A stretch of DNA of 64,000 nucleotides, taken from NCBI RefSeq assembly GCF_019703515.2, contig NC_059372.1, forward strand, positions 20,721,931-20,785,930, in the 5' to 3' direction. Every line of letters starts with the position of its first letter. Position 1 is the stretch's first letter. A program made the translations under genes and the position numbers. Under the pieces are notes generated by a model. The model was not told the origin of the DNA, ran no database searches, and was given only the letters and a program-made list of their open reading frames with translations. This document shows positions 1-14,325 of the stretch, piece after piece. The DNA is from Myxocyprinus asiaticus (Eukaryota; Chordata; Actinopteri; Cypriniformes; Catostomidae).

Positions 1-16
1 GTTTCTTTCTCTTTAG

Positions 17-199
17 CGATGAAATGTCCACCACCTCCAGTAGTAGAAAATGGGCAGCTTAAAGATGTGCCTTTGGAAAGTTATGAATATTCACAAGCTG
101 TCACCTACAAATGTAACAGTGGGTTTACTCTCATTGGAAATGCAGAACTTCATTGTTCTGAAGATGGAACTTTTCAACCAGCGCCGCCAAAATGTGTTG
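17..199 (+). CDS. SCR/sushi exon, copy A
   Basis: The exon follows a pyrimidine-rich acceptor (TTTCTCTTTAG) and ends at a GTAAGT donor. It encodes 61 codons of one complement control module with four cysteines: the KCPPPP start, YKCNSGF, LHCSEDG, and the closing PPKC. The Trp often found between Cys3 and Cys4 is replaced by Phe (GTFQPAPPKC). Intron phase is 1 on both sides, so the module can be duplicated without a frameshift. Its duplicate lies 1094 bp downstream. Confidence 0.88.
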
Positions 200-2501
200 G
201 TAAGTTGGTTGAAATGCCAGAGGAGATTTAAATACACTGATGTGTAGGTCCCCCTTGTGCCACCAAAACAGCGCCAACCCGCATCTCATAATAGCATTCT
301 GAGATGATATTCTTCTCATCATAATTGTACTGAGTGGTTATCTGAGTTACTGTAGACTTTGTCAGTTCGAACCAGTCTGGCCATTCTCTGTTGATTTCTC
401 TCATCAACAAGGCATTTCTGTCCACAGAACTGCCACTCACAGGATGTTTTTTGTTTTTGGCACCATTCTGAGTAAATTCTAGAGACTGTTGTGCGTGAAA
501 ATCCCAAGAGATCAGCAGTTACAGAAATACTCAAACCAGCCCTTCTGGCACTTGATCTACTAAAATACAGTAGAGGTTTAATCAGGTTTTGTCCTAGTGT
601 TATATGATAAAAATTCATCATATTACTGCCTTTGGGGCAATTTACCAATTATGATGATCAATTGCTTCAATTCAATCTGACAGACTCACACTGGTGAGCA
701 TAATTAATGGCTATAAATATTTCTTAAAATATCAAACAGTATTATTCTTATTCATATGAATAATAATCATTTTAAGATCTTTTTAATATATCAAGTGTAT
801 ATTTCTTTTTAATTTTTACTTTGAATTTATTATCATTCTCCTTACTCACTTGACATGCTGTGGTGCCCCACTAGTAAGTTGTGCACTGAGTTTAAAACCA
901 CGGTTCTAGATAATCAGTGCATTTCAGTGATTTATGTTACCAAAAAATGAAGATCCAATTGAGTAGTAATGATAATGATGACTAGAATAGTGTTAGATCT
1001 GTTAAGTGGAGTTTCAAAATGTTAAACTCTTCGCTACACACAGTGAGTTGGTTACATGTGCTGGAAATATCTTGATATTTACCACAACATTGTTGTTTCT
1101 TTCTCTTTAGCGGTGAAATGTCCACCACCTCCAGTAGTAGAAAATGGGCAGCTTAAAGATGTGCCTTTGGAAAGTTATGAATATTCACAAGCTGTCACCT
1201 ACAAATGTAACAGTGGGTTTACTCTCATTGGAAATGCAGAACTTCATTGTTCTGAAGATGGAACTTTTCAACCAGCGCCGCCAAAATGTGTTGGTAAGTT
1301 GGTTGAAATGCCAGAGGAGATTTAAATACACTGATCTGCCACAACATTAAAAGCACCTGCCTAATATTGTGTAGGTCCCCCTTGTGCCACCAAAACAGCG
1401 CCAACCTGCATCTCAGAATAACATTCTGAGATGATATTCTTCTCATCATAATTGTACTGAGTGGTTATCTGAGTTACCGTAGACTTTGTCAGTTCGAACC
1501 AGTCTGGCCATTCTCTGTTGATTTTTCTCTCATCAACAAGGCATTTCCGTCCACAGAACTGCCACTTATTGGATGATTTTTGTTTTTGGCACAATTCTGA
1601 GTAAATTCTAGAGACTGTTGTGCGTGAAAATCCCAAGAGATCAGCAGTTACAGAAATACTCAAACCAGCCCGTCTGGCACTTGATCTACTAAAATACAGT
1701 AGAGGGTTAATCAGGATTTGTCCTAGTGTTATATGATAAAAATTCATCATATTACTGCCTTTGGGGCAATTTACCAATGATGATGATCAATTGCTACAAT
1801 TCAATCTGACAGACTCACACTGGTGAGCATAATTATTGGCTATAAATATTTTTTTAAATATCAAACTATTATTATTATTAATATTAGTAATAATCATTTT
1901 AAGATCTTTTTAATACATCAAGTGTATATTTCTTTTTAATATTTACTTTGAATTTATTATCATTCTCCTTACTCACTTGACATGCTGTGGTGCCCCACTA
2001 GTAAGATGCGCACCCAGTTTAAAACCACGGTTCTAGATGATCAATGCATTTCAATCATGTTACCAAAAAATGAAGATCCAATTGAGTAGTAATGATAATG
2101 ATGACTAGAATAGTGTTGGATCAGTTAAGTGGAGTTTTGCATCAGATTACTGTATGATATATGCTGTTGTGTCGCCACAGTGCAATGTTCAAAGCCTCGT
2201 TTTGGAGGGAATGTCATCTTATCAGATGAATTCCACTCGACTGTTAGTTTCCCCAATGGATCCACTGTAACGTTTGAGTGTATATCTGGATATGAGCCAG
2301 TTAACTCTACAGCATCTAAATCAGTTTCCTGTGTGGAAAAGCAGTGGACAGATCTGCAGCTCATATGCATAGGTAAATTCCATCATTACACGTTCCTTAT
2401 GTTGTTCCAAACCTGTGTGCAGGGGTGGGTTATATGACTTAAATCTTATGACACAATATGATAAATTTTATACCACAATAACGATATACATCACAATATA
2501 G

Positions 2502-2538
<37 letters not shown>

Positions 2539-5500
2539 GAAAATCAATACAAATTGGTTAATATATTAAATAACCATATTGTAATGACTATATTTGGAAA
2601 CTCCAGTCAGTGAATTAATTACTTTATAAATGAAAACTACGTCTTATATAATTTTCTCTTATTTGGAACTTCACAAATAAAGTCAAAGAAAAAAATGGAA
2701 AAAGTAAAAAAAAAAAAATAAACAACTTGTTTTTAAAAATCAACCTTATCAAAAAGCTACATTTCATATTATGCCACATTTCAATCTGATATGTTGCTCA
2801 AGATGGGGGCCTGGGTAGCTCAGCGAGTAAAGATGCTGACTACCACCCCTGGAGTCGCGAGTTCGATTCCAGGGTGTGCTGAGTGACTCCAGCCAGGTCT
2901 CCTAAGCAACCAAATTGGTCCAGTTGCTAGGGAGGGTAGAGTCACATGGGGTAACCTCCTCGTGGTTGCTATAATGTGGTTCTCGCTCTCGGTGGGGCAC
3001 GTGGTGAGTTGTGCATGGATGCCACGCGCTACGTTTCTGCGGTAACACACTCAACAAGTCACATGATAAGATGCACGGGCTGAAGGTCTCAGACGTGGAG
3101 GCAACTGAGATATATCCTCCGCCACCTGGATTGAGGCGAGTCACTGCACCACCACGAGGATTTAGAGCGCATTGGGATTTGGGCATTCCAAATTGGGGAG
3201 AAAAAAATAAATAAATAAACTCTCCTCAAACTCAAGATCTTCTCAAAGAAATTCAACAAAGCAAATAATACATTAAAATAATACAAATAATACGTTAAAA
3301 AATTATCAAATGAAAATAAACACTTTTTTCAGAAAATACATATCAAATAAACAAACACTTCTTGCAAAAAATGTTGAGGTGATAAAACAGATTGCTTGTT
3401 TTAAAGAGCCCATATTATGCTAATTTACAGGTTCATAATTTTATTTTGGGGTGTCTACTAGAATAGGTTTACATGCTTTATTGTTCAAAAAACACATTAT
3501 TTTTCTCATACTGTACATTTATGCTAAACCTATTTTCATCCTCTGACTCAAACGTTCTGATTTAGGTCCTGTCTCTTTAAAGCCCCCCTTTCTGAAAAGC
3601 CCAGTCTGCTCTGATTGATCAGCTGGCCTAGTCTGTTGTGATTGGTCAACCAGATAGAGCTTGTGTCGGAAATGTAACGTCCCTTACCATAACTGAGTTT
3701 CAGCTCCCGAGTCTTCCTGAGCAGCTGTAAACACTACTGTAACTATGGTAACAGTGCCGTCGGTTTTTGCCGTACCAGCTCTAACCCGAGCCCAATAATG
3801 AATTAAATAATTAAAGTTTGGAAGAACAAGCTGATTGACACAAACCACCTTAGCAAGCGTGATTTGAGCAGAACGTTTCACAGTGGTAAGTTTGAATTTT
3901 GTAGCTTTCTCACAAGTACACTGTTGATTATTAGTGAACCTAACAAAGCTTCAAGTAAGACACATAGTGCATCTAAGTTTGTCATCTATTGCTGGAATGG
4001 GTGTAGCTGAACTTTTTTTTGCCCGAGATATGAACGGAGAACAGAGGCTTACTCCCACCAAGTTAGCCATGGACTACCGATAGTGGCTGTAACATTACAG
4101 CTTGTAATTATATAATTATATAAGACCCTTGAGATTGAGAATTTTGTTACACAGTTTTAGGTAAAAGCCGTCCCACAACTGAATAGTAAACCCTTACAAA
4201 ACAATAACATTACATAGCAAGTTAGCTGAGCATTACTGTGGATTGCAGACGTAAAATTACCGTTTGTAAATATAAATCAATTCCCACATTTGATCACTAT
4301 TCATGATAGTAAGAACGATAAACAATCTGCATAATTCTACACAATTGTAGGTAAAAGTGGGCCCACAGCTGATTAGCAAAACTGTTTTAACACAATAACA
4401 TTAGCTAGCAGGTTAGCAGAGGCCTACAGCTGTGCACTGGGTGTACACCATAGCTACAACACAAAACTCTGCATTTGAACTCTCTGTAGCAGATAAATCC
4501 ACAAATAATCAAGCCTACTTACAGGTTGTGATCCTGAAGTCCCAGATTGTCCCAACAATGTGGGAACTGCCACATCTTTCAGGAGTAACCGTCTTGAAAA
4601 TCTGGCATTGGTTGTGGTTGTACTGCTGAGGAATAGTGATAAAAATAAATTTGAACCACTGATACTTCAATTCATCTGCCTCTGGAAGTCCAAACAAAGA
4701 GGTTTTGCTTTCGCAGTGACATGGCGACAACACTAACCCAACTCATCCTGGCCTCGGCTATAGCTACGTTTGTTTGTGGGCTGGCCAAAGTAGCCCTTAG
4801 GCGGGCATTATGCAAATGTGTTACATAGTGACGTAGATACTTTACGGAAGAAATGGCTGGACTACAAACCAACCGGTTCTTGTAGTTCTTGAGCAGTGTT
4901 GTCTGTGGGAGAGAATAACTCCCTTTTGCATGGACTTTGTGCTTTGTAACTTTGCAGACCGTTTACATACACAAAGAGCTGTTACACACTAAAGGAAAGG
5001 TAAAATCCTAAAAAGCATAATAGTGCCTCTTTAAGAGTGATTATCGTAATGCGACAGTTTGCAGATAAACTTTTTATGCTCTGTGTCGGCTTTTGTGAAC
5101 CCACACCACAGATATCACACCTGTTTTAATAACGAGCTCCTCTTCATTTTCATGACTTTTTTGGGAGTCGTCCCATTCTGTGGAGATGTCTTTCTCCATT
5201 AGGGTTTTTACTGGATCAGAAATGAGTAGCGCGAGTGATCCCGCAATGCACGCTCCTGTCTGTGGAGCACAAATATCTGGAAGCCTGCTGGACTCGCTCA
5301 CACTTACATGCTCCAGATATATTATCCAGATATTTCAGTGAATGATTTACATTTTAGGCTGTTCCTCCTTTTAAAATTGTGGTAAAAAGCTTCAGAAGAC
5401 TTGGCACACAAGTCATGTATAGCCCTTTTTCACCAAAATTGCGATGGTTCTCGTGCCAAGCCTGTGCTCAGCTGGTTCATGGTCAGGGCAATCTGGAGCC

Positions 5501-8143
5501 TATCACAAACTGGCTGCGCTTTTCCATTGATTTAAAAACTAGAACGGTGACATAACGGGCAACGCTGTAGTTTAACGTGACTATCTCACCTGCCTGTGAA
5601 CAAACATGGCGCGTCACAGTGTTTGTGTACAGCTTTTACTTCTCTTTTGAGGACATATTTAAACATACAAATAAATGCAATCCAACATTATTACATTGCT
5701 CAACAAGATTGCCAGGGACGACATCAATGCTCAAGACAACAGGTAGCGAAATTACAGTACTGTAAACTGTAACAGTGGAATCGTTATGAACATTGGTGTA
5801 TTAGATTGTTATACTTTGATTTTTGCCATAGTATATAATATTACGTTTATATCTTGATTGAGAATTTCACCGGTTTACTCAACAGATAGCCACGATCTTC
5901 CTAAATTAGTTAGTAGCTGGTTAAAAAAATCCCCTTAGTGAAAAAAACAATGCACAAAATAAGATGAGAAGAGTGTAAGGAAAGTAAACAAAGTTGGTAA
6001 ATCTAATAACTTACTCAGATCAGCTGCCTAGGACACCAAACACCGGCGTGCATCATTTCTTGCTGTATCTCCTTTATTCCCCTTTGCAATCTTTCTATTT
6101 TTCTTGGATCTCCATAGAAGACCATTTCGCAAATAGTGTTCGTTTCGTCCGCGTTTCCTCAACGCTTTTGATGTCTGACATTTTGGTGGGGTTTTTATTG
6201 TTGTTGAAGAGTGATGAAGTACGTAAGAAAGAAAGTCATACAAGTTTGGAACAACATGAAGTTGAAGAAAAATACAGAATTTTAATTTTTGGGTGAAATA
6301 TTTAAGAATTTCTTGTTAACATTTTTGTGTAACTGACAGCAATATTGAGTAACAGACAGCAATTTTGACTGTTTACATATGACTTTTAGCTCATTTTGAA
6401 TTTGAGGCCATCTATACTCCATTATAAAATAATTAAACATACAGTACTGTGCAAACGTTTTAGGCCCTTATGAAAATGTTGCATAGTGAGGATGCCTTCA
6501 AAAATAATGATATAAATAGTTTTCATTTATCACTTAATGTCATACAAAGTCCAGTAAACATAAAGCTAAATCAATAATCGGTGTGACCACCTTTGTCTAT
6601 AAAACAGCACCAATTCTCCTAGGTACACCTGGACACAGTTTTTCTTGGTTGTTGGCAGATAGGATGTTCCAGGCTTCTTGGAGAATTCGCCACCGTTCTT
6701 CTATCTATTTAGTCTCAATTGCCTCTGTCTCAAATGTCTATTTATATAATCTCAGACTGACATGATGTTCAGTGGGGTGCTTTGTGGGGGCCATGACATC
6801 TGTTGCAGGGCTCCCTGGCCTTCTATTCTAATCTTTTCTATTTGCAAAAGTAATGTTTTGGAGTCTACCATTTATATTTTCTATTGACACACTAAAGCTG
6901 AAGATATAAGTAATCATCTTAAGACAAACGCTTTTGTAAAACATCATATGTGCCTAAGACTTTTGGACAGTACTGTATATGCATTATTCAAATTAATTTA
7001 CACAGTGTTTTCTTAAAATATCTCAGGATAACAGTGGCAGAAAATAAAGGGGTCATCTTTTGCCAAAATTCACACAGATTTTTTTAAAATATAGAGTTCA
7101 TGATGCACAACGCTGTGTGGTTGGTTCTTTTAAGATGTTGTAAAATAAACCTTGTTCAGCCTTTTTTAAATTTTCTGTTCAAATCTGAAGGCTCCCATGT
7201 GTATGTGCACAAACATCACCGCACCTTGTCATGGTACCTATCTGACACTGCAGATGTATCCTTTAATGCTGTCAATAAGTTATTCCTTAATTCAGTATTT
7301 TGATTATACATTTTTATCAATCAATGCAGAATCAGAATACACGCAGTTGCATTGAGCGCTTGACACTTTTTTGCTTATAGACCATTATTTTTTGCAGTTT
7401 GTGTTTTTAACATTACCATAAACTTTCAAAAACTGTCAGTTTTACTGCAGAAAGTTTCTCATCTCTGTTGAACCAGACCTTAACGTTGTTAACTCACATT
7501 TTCTTGGCATGTAAGAGAGTAACTATACATCTAACGTTGGATAGACTGTGTTTAAACTCAAATTGATGGCGCTCTGTCTCTCTAACAATGAATTGGTGCG
7601 TTTGACCTTTCCTGCCTACACCTACAAGTAAAACTACTTATGGTTCTTTACAATTGTGCTCCATCTCAATTTAGAATGCCCAATTCCCAATGAACTCTAA
7701 GTCCTCATGGTGGCATAGTGACTCGCCTCAATCCTTGTGGCGGAGGACGAATCTCATTTGCCTCCGCGTCTGAGATTGTCAGTCCGGGCATCTTGTCACA
7801 TGGCTTGTTGAGCGCGTTACCGCGGAGACGTAGCACATGTGGAAGCTTCATGCTATTCTCTGCGGCATCCACACACAACTCACCACGTGCCCCACTGACA
7901 GCGAGAACCACACATTATAGCAACCACAAGGAGGTTACCCCTGTGATTCTACCGTCCCTAGCAACTGGGCCAATTTGGTTGCTTAGGAGACCTGGCTGGA
8001 GTCACTCAGCACGCCCTGGATTCGAACTCGCGACTCCAGGGGTGATAGTCCCTGTAGTCCCAATACTCGCTGAGCTAACCAGGCCCCCTATTATTTCTTC
8101 TATTAATGTTATGGCAGTTTAGTGGCAATTTCTAAAGTTAAAT

Positions 8144-8180
<37 letters not shown>

Positions 8181-11100
8181 AACTGTACCCTTTGTACCCC
8201 ACACAAGGTACTCATAACCCAACACCAGATGCACATCATAGAACTCCTGTATATGGTGAGTTTCCTTGTTCTAATCATCCTTTCTTATATAGACCTAGTT
8301 CATGCTATATCAATGTCTACATATTCTTTTTAATTTACTTTGTATTACTTCATCATGCTATTCAATGAAGAGCTGATTTCTAACGATCACCCATAGCATC
8401 TTGTTCTGCTTAAATTTGAATGAAAAACCTGGAAATCTCAGGGAATTTAAATTTTTTTAGATTTCTAGGCCTGATAAAGTTATAGAAATATGTATTTTAA
8501 ATAAATCCTTATCCATTGATCACAAATAACTGGAAAAGTTGTGGGAACCCCGTTAAAATCTGCATGAAACTGGTGTGATGTGATAATTCTACTGTAGGTA
8601 GGACCATGTGTCCATCAGTGGGTTGTTATAATGACTAATCAACTAGTTGGTCTTAAGGAAGCCCTGTATAGCCTGACCAGCATTTAAAAAATAACTTAGA
8701 CTGAGTCTTAGAGTGCTCAGCCCTTCCAAAGGGTATTTCAGGGTATAACAGAGCTCGTATTTGAGAAGATTTTTATCTTACCACTAGGAGTTGCCCAAAG
8801 AGTTCCTAGTTAATAGTTTTTGCTTAAAACCTGTGCACAGAACTACTAAGACTACTAAGAACTACTAAATTTTACTATAGGAAATCTTAATGTAAGAATA
8901 AGGCTGAGTTGACCTCACTGCTATGGATGACATCACGTTTTATGAGCGCGCTCTTTTAAATCATCAAAGTGATTGTTAGGCAGGGAAGCAAAATTTGTCA
9001 GCAAATTACTCAAAGACAGATTGCTGAATATATATTCTGTGTATATACAGTATATAGAAGTGGTGTGATGCGAAGCGATTGTCTGTGTTCCGCGACTGCT
9101 TTTGGGTCCTTGAATAACGTTTAATGTGTGAATAAGGGCAGCCGGTGGAGTTTCTGGTGCCGCCCTAGGGTAAGTTGGTGCCCCCCTAGGGAGTTGGTGC
9201 CCTACTCAGACTGCGTAGTACGTGAGTAGGGAGCAGCGGTACTGTATATGTACAGTTGAAATCAGAAGTTTACATGCACTTAGATTGAAGTCATTAAAAC
9301 TCATTTTTTAACCACTCCACAGATTTCATATTAGCAAACTATAGTTTTGGCAAGTCATTTAGGAAATCTAATTTGTGCATGACACGAGTAATTTTTCCAA
9401 CAATTGTTTACTTTTAATTGACTATATCACAATTTCAGTGGGTCAAAAGTTTACATACACTATACAACTGTGCCTTAAAGCAACTTGGAAAATTTCAGAA
9501 AATTATGTCAAGCCTTTAGACAATTAGCCAATTAGCTTCTGATAGGAGTTGTACTGAATTGGAAGTGTACCTGTGGATATATTTTAAGGCCTACCTTCAA
9601 ACTCAGTGCCTCTTTGCTTGACATCATGGGAAATCAAAAGAAATCAGTCAAGAGCTCAGAAAAAACAATTGTGGACCTCCAGAAGTCTGGTTCATCCTTG
9701 GGAACAATTTCCAAATGCCTGAATGAACCATGTTCATCTGTACAAACAATAGTACGCAAGTATAAACACCATGGGACCACGCAGCCATCATACTGCTCAG
9801 GAAGGAGATGCATTCTGTCTCCTAGAGATGAACATAGTTTGGTGCAAAAAGTGCAAATCAATCCCAGAACTGCAAAAGACCTTGTGAAGATGCTGGACAA
9901 AACAGGTAGACGAGTAACTATATCCACGGTAAAACGAGTCCTATATCTACATAACCTGAAAGGCTGCTCAGCAAGGAAGAAGCCAATGCTCCAAAACCAC
10001 CATAAAAAAGCCATACTACAGTTTGCAAGTGCACATGGGGACAAAGATCTTACTTTTTGGAGAAATTTCCTCTGGTCTGATGAAACAAAAATGTAACTTT
10101 TTGGCCATAAATACCATTGTTATGTTTGGAGGAAAAAGGGTGAGGCTTGCAAGCCGAAGAACACCATCCCAACTGTGAAGCATGGGGTGGCAGCATCATG
10201 TTGTGGGGGTGCTTTGCTGCAGGAGTGACTGATGCACTTCACAAAATAGATGGCATCATGAGGAAGGAAAATTATGTGGATTTACTGAAGCAACATCTCA
10301 AGACATCAGCCAGGAAGTTTAAGGTCGGTCGCAAATGGGTCTTTCATATGGACAATGACCCCAAGCATACCTCCAAAGCTGTGGCAAAATGGCTTAAGGA
10401 CAGCAAAGTCAAGGTATTGGAGTGGCCATAACAAAGCCCTGACCTCAATGCGATAGAAAATTTGTGGGCAGAACTGAAAAAGTGTGTGCGAGCATGGAGG
10501 TCTACAAACCTGACTCAGTTACACCAGTGCTGTCTGGAGGAATGGGCCAAAATTCCAGCAACTTATTTTGAGAAGCTTGTGGAAGGCTACCCAAAAGGTT
10601 TGACCCAAGTTAAACAATTTAAAGACAATGCTACCAGATACTAACAAAAAGTATGAAAACTTCTAATCCACTGAGAATGTGATGAAAGAAATAAAAGCTG
10701 AAATAAATAATTATCTGTACTATTATTCTGACATTTCACATTCTTAAAATAGTGATCCTAACTGACCTAAGACAGGGAATGTTTTCTACAATTAAATGGC
10801 AGGAATTGTGAAAAACTATTTAAATGTATTTGGCTAAGGTGTATGTAAACTTCTGACTTCAGCTGTATACAGTGCATTCAGAAAGTATTCAGACCCCTAC
10901 ATTTTTTCACATTTTGTTATGTTGCAGCCTTATGCTAAAATGCAATCTACACTCCATACCCCATAATGACAAAGCAAAAACCAGATTTCTGATAACTTTG
11001 CAAACTTATTAAAAAGAAAAACTGAAATATCACATGGACATAAGTTTTCAGACCCTTTGCTATGCTCAGGTGTGACCCATTTCTCTGGATCATCTTTGAG

Positions 11101-14100
11101 ATGTTTCTACACTTCAATTGTGGCAAATTCAATTGATTAGACATTATTTGGAAGGGCACACACCTGTCTATATAAGGTCTCACAGCTGAAAATGCATATC
11201 AGATCAAAAATCAAGCCATGAGGTCAAAGGGACTGCCTGCAGAGCTCAGAGACAGGATTGTATCAAGGCACAGATCTGGGGAAGGCTACAAAAATTCAGC
11301 TGCATTGAAGGTTCCCAAGAGCACAGTGGCCTCCATAATTCTTAAATGGAAGAAGTTTGGAACAACCAGGACTCTTCCTAGAGCTGGCTGCCCGGCCAAT
11401 CTGAGCAATCAGGGGAGAATTGCCTTGGTAAGAGAGGTGACCAAGAACCCGATGGTCACTCTGGTTGAGCTCCAGAGATATGTGTGGAGATGGGAGAAAC
11501 TTGCAGATGGGACAACCATCACTGCAACAGTCCATCGATCTGGGCTTTATGGCAGAGTGGCCAGATTGAAGCCTCTCCTCAGTGCAAGATGTGCAAAAAA
11601 AGCACCTAAAGGACTCTGACTGTGAGAAATAAGATTCTCTGGTCTGATGAAACGAAGATTGAACCATCTGGCCTCAATTCCAAGTGTCATGTCTGGAGGA
11701 AACCAGGCACCGCTCATCAACTTCGCAATACCATCCCAATGGTGAAGCATGGTAGTGGTAGCGTCATGCTGTGGGGGTGTTTTTCAGCGGCAGGGACTGG
11801 GGGACTGGTCAGGGTTGAAGGAAAGTTGAACGCAGCAAAATACAGAGATCTCCTTAATGAAAACCTGGTCCAGAGTGCTCAGGACCTCATACTGGGCCAA
11901 AGGTTCACCTTCCAACAGGACAATGACCCTAAGCACACAGCCAAGACAACACAAGAGTGGCTTAGAAACAACTCTGTGAATATCCTTGAGTGGCCAAGCC
12001 AGAGCCCAGACTTGAACCCAATCAAACATCTCAGGAGAGACCTGAAAATGGCTGTGCACAAACGGTCCCCATCCAACCTGACAGAGCTTGAGAGGATCTG
12101 CAAAGAATGGCAGAAAATCCCCAAATCCAGGTGTGCAAAACTTGTCGCATCATACCCAAAGAGTCTTAAGGCTGTAATCGATGCCAAAGGTGCTTCAACC
12201 ATGCACTGAGTTAAAGGTCTGAATACTTATGTCAATGTGATATTTCAGTTTTTTCTTTTTAATAAATTTGCAAAGTTATCAAAAATTATTATTTTTTTTT
12301 TTTATTTTTTTTTGCTTTGTCATTATGGGGTATGGAGTGTAGATTGTGATTTTTTTTTTAATTTTTTTTTTATATAAAGCGTTTTAGCATAAGGCTGCAA
12401 CATAACAAAATGTGAATAACATGAAGGGGTCTGAATACTTTCTGAATGCACTAAATGTATGTAGGTATGTAAGTATGTAAGTAACACTCACTTAGCACTT
12501 TTTAAGGAACACTATGGTCCTAATAAAGTGCCCAACATGGTCTTCTGCTGTTGTAGCCCATCCGCCCCAAAAATGTATGCGTTGTGCGTTCTGAGATGCT
12601 ATTCTGCTCACTACAATTGTACAGAGTGGTTACCTGAGTTACTGTAGCCTTTCATTCTCTGTTGACCTCTCTCATCAACAAGGTATTTCCGTTCGCAGAA
12701 CAGCCGCTCACTGTATTTTTTTTGTTTTTGGCGCCATTCTGTGTAAACTCTAGGACTGTTGTGCATGAAAATCCCAGGAGATCAGCAGTTAAAGAAATAC
12801 TACAGAAAAACCAGCCCATCTGGCACCAACAATCATGACGGTCAATCACTGAGATCAAATTTGTTTCCCCCATTCTGATGGTTGATGTGAACATTAACTG
12901 AAGCTCCTGATGTATATCTGCATGATTTTATGCATTGCATTGATGCCACACAATTGGCTGATTAGATAATCGCATGAATAAGTAGGTGTACAGGTTTTCT
13001 TAAATAAAGCGCTTAGTGAATGTATATAGATACCAAAGATAAGATATAGTTTTATTTATTTATTTTCAGTTGATGAACACTTCATCCTGTGTTGGAGCAA
13101 TGAAACAAGCATGCATCCCGCCTACTGTATCAACTACACTGCATAGCCCCGTGATGGCCATGAACGCTTTTTTTTTTTTTTTTTCTTTGCAGCAAGCGCG
13201 CATCAACAGGAAAACATAAATTGGAGAGGGCATATATAGTTTGATAGATGATTCTGCTGACTGACGACAGAAAATTCCAATTCATCCATGTTACACTGTT
13301 TCATTTTGATGTGGCTAGGGAGCGCAGAGTTGCCAAAACCTTTATCTCGGTTTAATTGGGTTGTTTCAATTCGTGGGAGAGGTAATTGCATCTCTAACTT
13401 GGTTTACAATTTTGAAAACACCTTCACGATTCAGGCGATACCTTTTTTTTTAAATGGTCAATGTCAATATTATAATATTAATAATATTATAATGTTATAT
13501 TATTAAAATAAATCGTCTCAATTGCAATTCAGGCGATAAAAGGTCAATGTCATAATATTTTATTATTTTTTTATGTGAATTGACAGCAGCAGCATTGAAT
13601 GGTTTTTGATTCACTCTTAAATTTAGAAGTCCTTAGGACAGTTCCCCAGATTTTCAACAAATAGATAGTCTTAATATCTATTTAATTCCACAAAATTATC
13701 ATAGTACACACCAAAAAATGGAGACCTGCAGATGATGCATTTTGAATTTTAAAAATAATTGTCTAGAATATACTGATGAAGGCAGTGGATTTGTTATTTA
13801 AAGGAATAGTTCACCCAAAAATGAAAATTTGCTGATAATTTACTCCCCCTCAGGCCATCTAAGATGTATCCGAGTTTCTTTCTTCATCAAAACAGAATTT
13901 AAGACTTTTAGGATTTCATTTCAGGCCTCCTCCTCTAAACAATGCAAGTAAATGTCCTCCATTTTTTGACGGTCCAAAGTGCATATTTAGGGTGCATCAA
14001 AATAATCCACATGACTCCAGTCGACAAATAAAGTTCTTCTGAACCCAAATGATTGATTATTTTGAGAAACAAAACAATAGTTATAAACTTTTTAACTACA

Positions 14101-14285
14101 GATGTTTGCTTCCGTACATCTCTGTGACTTGCGCTCATGAGAGGGATGACGTAAGCTCGTTGGTAAGGTCACGCGTCACGTGGAGGAGGAAGCACGTCAT
14201 TGTTTACAAGAGAAACTTGTGCCGTTCATAAACCAAAACAGTCCAAAACAATTTCAAAACAATCTTAAAAAATAAGTAAATAAAA

Positions 14286-14325
<40 letters not shown>

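Larger units (their letters stand above)
1..2130 (+). repeat. Tandem segmental duplication of about 1.09 kb including an SCR exon
   Basis: Bases 1 to about 1010 align with 1095 to about 2130 almost throughout: exon, donor, a Tc1-like relic, and the sequence around ATTGAGTAGTAATG. A unique stretch of about 80 bp (1011-1094) separates them. Copy 2 has about 34 extra bases near 1336 and scattered substitutions. The left edge of copy 1 is cut by the window start, so the unit may be longer. Confidence 0.9.

Noticed and set aside
1..2130. Tandem copies as an assembly artefact
   Set aside because: Scattered substitutions, a ~34-bp indel and a unique ~80-bp separator argue for two real copies, although long reads should confirm.
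2805..2880. tRNA gene on the + strand
   Set aside because: The A and B boxes belong to the head of a SINE with a long body and A-rich tail, and the cloverleaf is not intact.
8019..8089. tRNA gene on the - strand
   Set aside because: Same SINE family in opposite orientation.
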